Part shown: piece after piece, positions 57,890 to 64,000 of the stretch
Layout: every line of letters starts with the position of its first letter
Position numbering within the stretch: the first letter of the stretch is position 1
Assembly (NCBI GenBank): GCA_022747635.1
Contig: JAKTNV010000006.1
Location: 70,533,590-70,597,589 of the forward strand
Length of the DNA stretch: 64,000 nt
From: Hetaerina americana
Taxonomy: Eukaryota; Arthropoda; Insecta; Odonata; Calopterygidae
Reading direction: 5' to 3'
Program-made: the position numbers and the translations under genes
Notes under the pieces: model-generated
Told to the model about the DNA's origin: nothing
Database searches by the model: none
Seen by the model: only the letters and a program-made list of their open reading frames with translations

Positions 57890-60800
57890 CAAGGTCGACA
57901 TTAGAAAATTGTTGTTTATCGAGCTACACTAACTGTAATATGTAGCCATTAGAATAAGTCAACTTTTTGTGTTGTCCAAAATTTCACCGTTGAGAACAAA
58001 ATTTTCCGGTTGCATATTTCTCATGAGGAATTCAATTCGAGCATGAATAATAATTAACGGGAATCATGTTTTAACACTAAACATTGTTCATATACCTCGA
58101 ACGTAATTTCTGGTCGGAAATTAGAAGGTTTCGCTATTATCTGTTTGCAACGAAATTAATTACGATACACCGGTCTGAACCGATGGTGGACGACACATTG
58201 AGATTGCCACATTTCACTTTAATGGCAGCCTTTCTTTAAAAACATAGATTTAATTTTTTTGAAGCTAAACAAGAGGCTTTTTTTGTCCTCCGCAGATTTG
58301 AGAAATACCCGCAACCCCTGCGAGTTCAATGCTTGAACGAAAGTTTTCCTATATTGACATATTTTAGAGCTCATGGGTATGCACTTGCATTATATTTATG
58401 TCTTATAAACCGTAGTATGTGGTTGAATTCTAATTGCTGTCAACACGCCTGAATGACGTATTTACCCATATCCCCTTATTGACCAACGAAACCCTTTTTC
58501 AAGAGGAAGTACGGGAAATTCTGCAGATAAACCCAAAAAAAATCAAGCCATTAACCCCGATATAGTCATGAATAGCAATAAACCAAATTACGCATAATCA
58601 AGACGATTTTTAACGCAAAAATTAAATTAGACAACGTGAATTAGCCTTTAAACTCATCAGCATCGAGGGCTTCCAATCCGAGAATTGGTTTTTATGAGAT
58701 AATTCACTACGATACTCTGTTTCTTTCTGATTCTTATCACATTTTCTTTCCTTCAAAACTCCTTTCACAGGGTTATTAAGGACGAAATAGTTGATAAAGA
58801 CAAGTTTGCTAGACTCAAAACACTCATTAGTTTGAATTACCCACATGTATAATAATGCCTGATAATGGCTCGTGTAATACGTTTCAAGGCATGTAAGCTA
58901 AAATGTGATTGTTGATATATAGTATTGTCATGGAATAATGATATTGTACCTAGTAACGTAGGAGTCATATATAAACACAAAATCACTCATCGTTAGATAA
59001 AATAATCAATTTCATGTGTGCCGTATGTAATGCCAGGAAAGCCGCTATGGAACAATTCGGCTATAAACGAACTCATAATACATTCCTGTTATTTGAGGGT
59101 ACCGATGATTTTTATAACGTGTGCTAAGAGCAGAGGGAAAAATCTCTGTTATGCTTTGCGCTCCTACATATCCTTATTCAAAATAAACTAAGCACTGAGA
59201 ACTGGGTAATGGATACTGAAGATGTAATCAAATGCTATTGTTCTTGAAAGCCGAGATAGGATTGATACCCATTTGCGAAATTGTAACCTCAAATAAAGGA
59301 CTGATAAAATTAATTAAAATACAGAATAACATTGCTGAAAGATTGACCGTTCCTAAGCAAACGCATATGAATAAAAATGTTAAATGTTATAATATTCTAT
59401 ATACTTCGCAGTCTTTGGTATAAATGCATATGATAATTGGCATTTGTTCTCATTTGGATGCCATTATTAATTATATAAAAGAGTGACGAGCACATTAAAA
59501 AATGTTCCATATTATTACTGTCATTGGAATTATTCCCTTCATTGTTTTTATCGAATTTAATCACGAAACGAGATGAAAGATATATACACTGACAATCCGA
59601 TTTACAAGGAGAGAATTACATTGATTTTAATGCAATGGTGTGACGAATGCTTAATGCAATACATGAATTAAAATTACTTCGAATACTGGTACATCTAACA
59701 TTTAAAATCACTGATGTACTTCAACAAGGTTTCATTTATAAGGTATACAGAATAATGTCCCTCATTCACTGGTAAATTCATATACTGCATGCCTTATATT
59801 TTGCTATAAAGCAGACATCTGGAAGTATCGTTCTTTGTGGATCGCTATTACCTAAAAAATAATGCATGACCATTTTCCGAGCGTAGCATCATCACGAAAA
59901 TAGGTGCATTATAAAAGCTTATAAAAAAGAGGCGAGGCACAGTCTTCCTTTGAGTAGATCAATCACATAAAAGCATTGAAAACAAACATTAGTCCACATT
60001 GAGTAGAGGGAAATGTATTCTGGTCTCATCTTCCGAACACAAGTGCGGATGGCTTCGTCAAATAATATTAATAATATACTTTCACTGATTCCTTAAATGG
60101 TTAATTAGAGGCAACAAAACCAACTAAAATGGGCAAGGAGAAAGGAATATTGAGAGGCGCTCTCAAATGCATAAAAATATAATTTAACTAGTAAATGAAA
60201 AGTCACTAGCTTTCAAGTTTTCCATCAACAGGAATTAAACCCGCAGACTAAGGCTAACAGTGGAACACTCGGGTCTCTTGATCTGTCAACACGCCTTTTA
60301 ATTTATTCTTCTCTACTTCCACTCTAGCACACACAATTACTTGGAAGTTCTCATTTACTAAACTTGTTGGTTTATCACCTATTTTTATAGTACATTACTT
60401 TTATTCTCAGCGGAGAATTAAATGGATACATTCAGGAGCTGAGGGAAATATCACAACAGTACAATATATTTTACACAAACACTGCCTTGGGTGTGCATAT
60501 ATACGTGTGCATTAGTACTTTAGGGACGTTGCCTTGAAATAATCATCAAACATAACTGGTATCGAACCGCAGATCTCCCAGAATGATGGACCTATTTGAT
60601 GAGTTTACCGAAAAGAATATTCACAATCCATAATGCTATGCTGTTTAAATGATTAATATTGCCAAATAAAAAATGTGTCCTTAAACAATTAAGAAGCGAA
60701 ATTTGCGTAACATGTGTGCGGATATGATTTTCAATTTTTTAGATTATTTCAATTCTTCTATTAACCCTTAAAGAATATGTATATATGGATATGATGATTG

Positions 60801-61310
60801 ATTTCACATCGATTAATGGCGGCCTGCGTCACGCCTTTACACATCCGATTGGCAATTGATAAACTTTTTCTTCGAAATTTGCTCATGACAAAACAAATTA
60901 CTCGAAAATTCAGAACATATCAATATTTAATTTTCCACTCTCCAATGCATTCTAATTAAAAGCGTTATGCTGTTTGAAAATTTTCTCATCATGAGTGCTA
61001 AATTCTCCCTTTAGAATTTCAAAAAACCTCTCACTTTTCCCGCGCCCCGCGTTCAATTTGCTTCGGTACTGAAATGAGATTAATCCACTTCGGATGGGCC
61101 CTCGAATGACTTGGCATTTACACTAAGGAGTTGGCGATTAAGCACATGGCTTAACATTCTGAAACTCAAAAAATAAACATCCTATGAAAATTTTCGAAAA
61201 AGGTAAGTCTGCAAGTAATACTTGAACGTTACAACAGCCTCGGGGATTGCATCATTTAAACCGATTCTAGTTCTCAATGCATAAGCGAGTGATTTTGCAT
61301 ACTCGGAGGC
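57890..61310. other. long stretch without recognised features
   Basis: AT-rich, no element, exon or array recognised. A strong donor-like AAAG|GTAAGT at about 61203 has no credible exon before it. Confidence 0.4.
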
Positions 61311-61319
61311 TCGGGAGGA

Positions 61320-62900
61320 GGACGGCTTAAAAGTCAGAAACGTTCCTCAAATTAAAAAGTGTTTCGCGGAAGTGTCAAAGTCGTGTCCCTCAAGATTAGT
61401 ACAAGACCTGTCCATTCCAGAAGATGGAAGCGATCTGAATACGCGCAGGTGCGATACACGAGATTTTGATTCTTACTTGCATAGGCTCTTACAGTAGAAA
61501 AGGTGTTCATTTCGACACAATTGGAGGACATCCAGTCCCGCAGGACTGAGGGACGCAGAGCTCTAGGAGACAAGACCAAAAGGGGCTCGGGAGATGGCGT
61601 TGGAGTCAGGAGGGAGGGAGGAGAGCCAGGGGAGGAGGGCGAGAGGAGGAGGGGCGGAGAGAGTAGGGGAGGGGCGCCGGGCCCGATGGAAGTCGTTCTA
61701 TACAACACAGGTCGGCAACTCGCACGGCGCCACCTCCGAGAACCTCATGGGCGCCTACTCTACAAGTACCCACGGGTGGCAACATATGGAGAAAGTGAAA
61801 GGATCTTTTGAGCCTCAAAGGGGTGTGAGACGAAGGAACGGAGGAAGAAGAACAGAGATTACAAGGGGTGGGGTATGTTTTTTCGAATCTTAAGGGAAAA
61901 AAGGAAGGGGTTGAGAAACGAAGGGGGGGTTGCGTTCGGACTCGCCGAGGAGGGGGGACTTCATAACGAGCTCGTCGGAAGAAAGCCTTGGGAGGGCGAA
62001 AGGCGGGGCCCTCGCTACTTCGGGATCTTTTAAATTACGCCTTAAGGTTCCCGGGAAGACGCGTTGATTCGTTACTTCGCCCCCCACTCCCTCCTTCGCA
62101 ACCTAATGTTACCCCACCCCCGCATGCTTAAAAATCCTCATACGATACCCACACCTCCACGACGCAGAATTCCGCTTCTCAGGGACTTCCCACCCCCACC
62201 GCCTCGCCTTCGATCCCGCCTACACTCACCCCACTCCGCTATGCCTTTCCCACGGGCCTCCCCACCCTCTGCCTTCTCCGCACATAAGGGAAGACAGGGA
62301 GAGGGCGAGTGTGTGTGCATGCTTACGTCATACACATATGCTCTAGGACCTCACATATGATACAGGTTTTCCTCTCATCAAACTCATTTTTTTCCCCCTC
62401 TGCTTGGCTTCCACGAGGCAAGAGCTGCTGCTCCCTCGTGTTCGCTCGCAAGGCCACGCCCATTCCACGTGTCGAGGCCACGTGCTGGGGTATCGGTTGA
62501 GCCACGCCCCCCCCCCTGGACCACGAGGTGAGCGATGCTTCACTGTATTCGCGCCACCTCCTGCGGGACCATGCCACCCGCGTGAAGCGTGCGATGATTT
62601 GACGTCTGAAAGCGTGAAAGTGATTCGTTTGAGAGTGACGGGTGTTAAGTTCGAGATGGAAGTGGGACAAAAGAGTGGAGGGAGTTTGCTTCCAGTGGCC
62701 CTTTCGGTGCTGCCGTCTGCCGGGGGAAACTACAATGCTCTCCTATATGAAAATGAGCCACACAGCTGATGCGATCGGGCGGAAGGGATCGCTTACTCAA
62801 GGGCTCTCGCGGTTATTCGGACCGACCCCGTTGCTCCGACATCGCCCTGGAGATGTAAACCTCCTCTTTGGTCATGGGATCCCGCGATTAAATGGTACGG
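61320..62900. other. GC-rich island 6
   Basis: GC-rich with purine-rich (61540-61680) and pyrimidine-rich (62090-62280) halves. It includes the exon-like segment at 61711-61764. Longer frames such as 62404-62769 have no recognised domain. Confidence 0.4.
61711..61764 (+). other. exon-like segment with strong third-position GC bias
   Basis: After an acceptor-like TTCTATACAACACAG, 16 consecutive codons (VGNSHGATSENLMGAY) all end in G or C. The sequence then becomes mixed. This bias is what a conserved arthropod coding exon in a GC-rich gene would show, and the local GC content makes it only moderately improbable by chance. I do not recognise the peptide. The right end is undefined; a GTACCC lies just downstream. 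Confidence 0.2.
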
Positions 62901-63292
62901 ATGTATCCCTGGTTTTTGTAACAGATAATTATTATATAATTTATGTAGTGCTCTAATATATTTCTACGTCGCCGATGAACGTTTATACGCATTGAAAATG
63001 AGGAATAAGTGGCTGAATGAAAAGGCATTCGTCCACCGAAAACATTAAACATTCACACCTCTTCTTAAATGACGTCTCGTTTTGCTTGGTAAAAACTAAC
63101 ACTCGGCATTTTACACTCTTTTCTCTTGGTCAACTTTATTTCGCTTACCAATATTCCCGATTGAACTTCCTTTCAATCCATTTCCATAAAATTGCCCGTT
63201 CCCTTGGCTTAAATGACCAACTTACTTTCGAGATATAACGAAAATATAGGCTTCGGAGCATCGTCTTAAAATGGTAATATATTCCTGAGAGT

Positions 63293-63720
63293 CTACATCT
63301 ACATCTACATCTACATAATACCCCGCAAGCCGCCGCAAGGGCGTGTGGCGGGGGGTGTTAGGTCACCAACCGTAAAAACGAAAAATACCACATGCAAAAA
63401 ACAACACGGAAAATTACACCCCAGCAGCGCACACACTCATGCAAAACTCCCTCCAACCAATACTCATGCAAACACATACACCGCAAAACAACAAAAAACT
63501 GCACCCCAGGATACAGCACGAAAGCCATCCTAAAACACGCAAGCCAGGACACAACAAGCAAGAATGTGAAACATCACTACCACATGAAAATGCACCACAA
63601 AACACTCAACCCCCCAAAGAGACAGTAAAAGGAAGGGAATTCGACCCAACGTTGCAGGTAGCAGGAATTTCCCCCCGCCGGGAGGGAAGAGGGACTGAAA
63701 GGGAAACTTAAAAACAGATT
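63293..63720 (-). mobile_element. probable LINE 3' end with TACATC tail, minus strand
   Basis: A (TACATC)4 tail at 63293-63316 is followed by CCCCGCAAGCCGCCGC...GTGTGGCGGGGGG, a hairpin-forming block related to 54.8 kb. Beyond it lies an A/C-rich plus strand to about 63630. Tandem-repeat tails and a conserved hairpin are typical of the 3' end of some LINEs, here read on the minus strand. No RT sequence is visible, so this would be a 5'-truncated copy. Confidence 0.5.
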
Positions 63721-64000
63721 AACAGAACACGAATGATGTCATGCGGAAAGAATGGGTTATTATAACAAAACACATAAGGTTAGTGGAGGAGCATGCATTT
63801 AAGTAGAACTAATTATTTTTTAGACACTGAGGGTGGCAAGTGGAAGAGAGTCTATTCATTGCGCATTGTCACCACAAAAATAGAAACAATGGCAACGATA
63901 CGTGTACATTTGCCACGAGAACAATATCCACGCGGACTGGTCAAGGCTTGCTTGAGCTTGAGTAATTATGTGCGACGCATTGAGAGAAGATATTTTAATA
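63721..64000. other. window end, nothing recognised
   Basis: Short mixed-composition sequence without a recognised feature. Confidence 0.4.

Noticed and set aside
59210..59250. CTGAAGATG occurrence
   Set aside because: Not followed by a stem and GAAA; an isolated 9-mer.
63293..63316. CRISPR-like or telomere-like short tandem repeat
   Set aside because: Four TACATC units without spacers fit a LINE tail or simple repeat.

Overview
The window looks like gene-poor nuclear DNA of an arthropod, most likely an insect. It is AT-rich and carries long (TA)n tracts. It also holds decayed mariner transposons, many fragments of one APE-type non-LTR retrotransposon (LINE) family, tRNA-derived SINE-like copies and a Penelope-like element (PLE). 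The species cannot be named from the sequence. I found no complete host protein-coding gene, no true tRNA or rRNA gene and no CRISPR array. Most open frames are chance frames in low-complexity or GC-rich DNA.

Layout. 1-5.7 kb: a (TA)n/(CA)n tract, a broken mariner, another (TA)n tract, a degenerate LINE, a SINE-like copy and a mariner on the minus strand. 8.2 kb: a tRNA-like SINE. 11.0-13.9 kb is the most informative segment. There, (TA)n arrays flank a structured inverted-repeat unit, and a minus-strand LINE is split by a 1970-bp PLE with a 12-bp target-site duplication. 15.0, 18.0, 22.5 and 29.6 kb: further pieces of the LINE family. 22.8-23.8 kb: an internally deleted mariner that still has both terminal inverted repeats. 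32.2 kb: a long (TA)n-type array. 33.35 kb: an 87-bp MITE flanked by TA. 33.7 kb: an exon-like segment of uncertain strand. 34.4, 38.2 and 43.1 kb: palindromes built like head-to-head PLE termini. 41.9, 45.5 and 53.8 kb: more LINE pieces. From 34.8 kb onward six GC-rich islands (34.8, 46.7, 48.9, 52.0, 56.3 and 61.3 kb) stand out from the AT-rich background. They may be CpG-type promoter or 5' regions of genes whose bodies I cannot see.

Most interesting system. The PLE encodes one uninterrupted frame with a reverse transcriptase (YVDD box) and a C-terminal GIY-YIG endonuclease. It is bounded by near-identical inverted repeats of about 170 bp. Both repeats contain a compact motif matching the core of a hammerhead ribozyme: CTGAAGA, a 5-bp hairpin with AGT loop, GAAA, then ACCATGGTC. 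About 25 kb away the same terminal sequence occurs without any coding region as a perfect 79-bp-arm palindrome with its own 12-bp target-site duplication, and there the core reads CTGATGA. A different palindrome at 34.4 kb keeps the same hairpin geometry with compensating base changes. Together they suggest that PLE ends can move or be copied as coding-free foldback units that keep a ribozyme-like RNA. Pattern matching supports this; ribozyme activity itself is inference.
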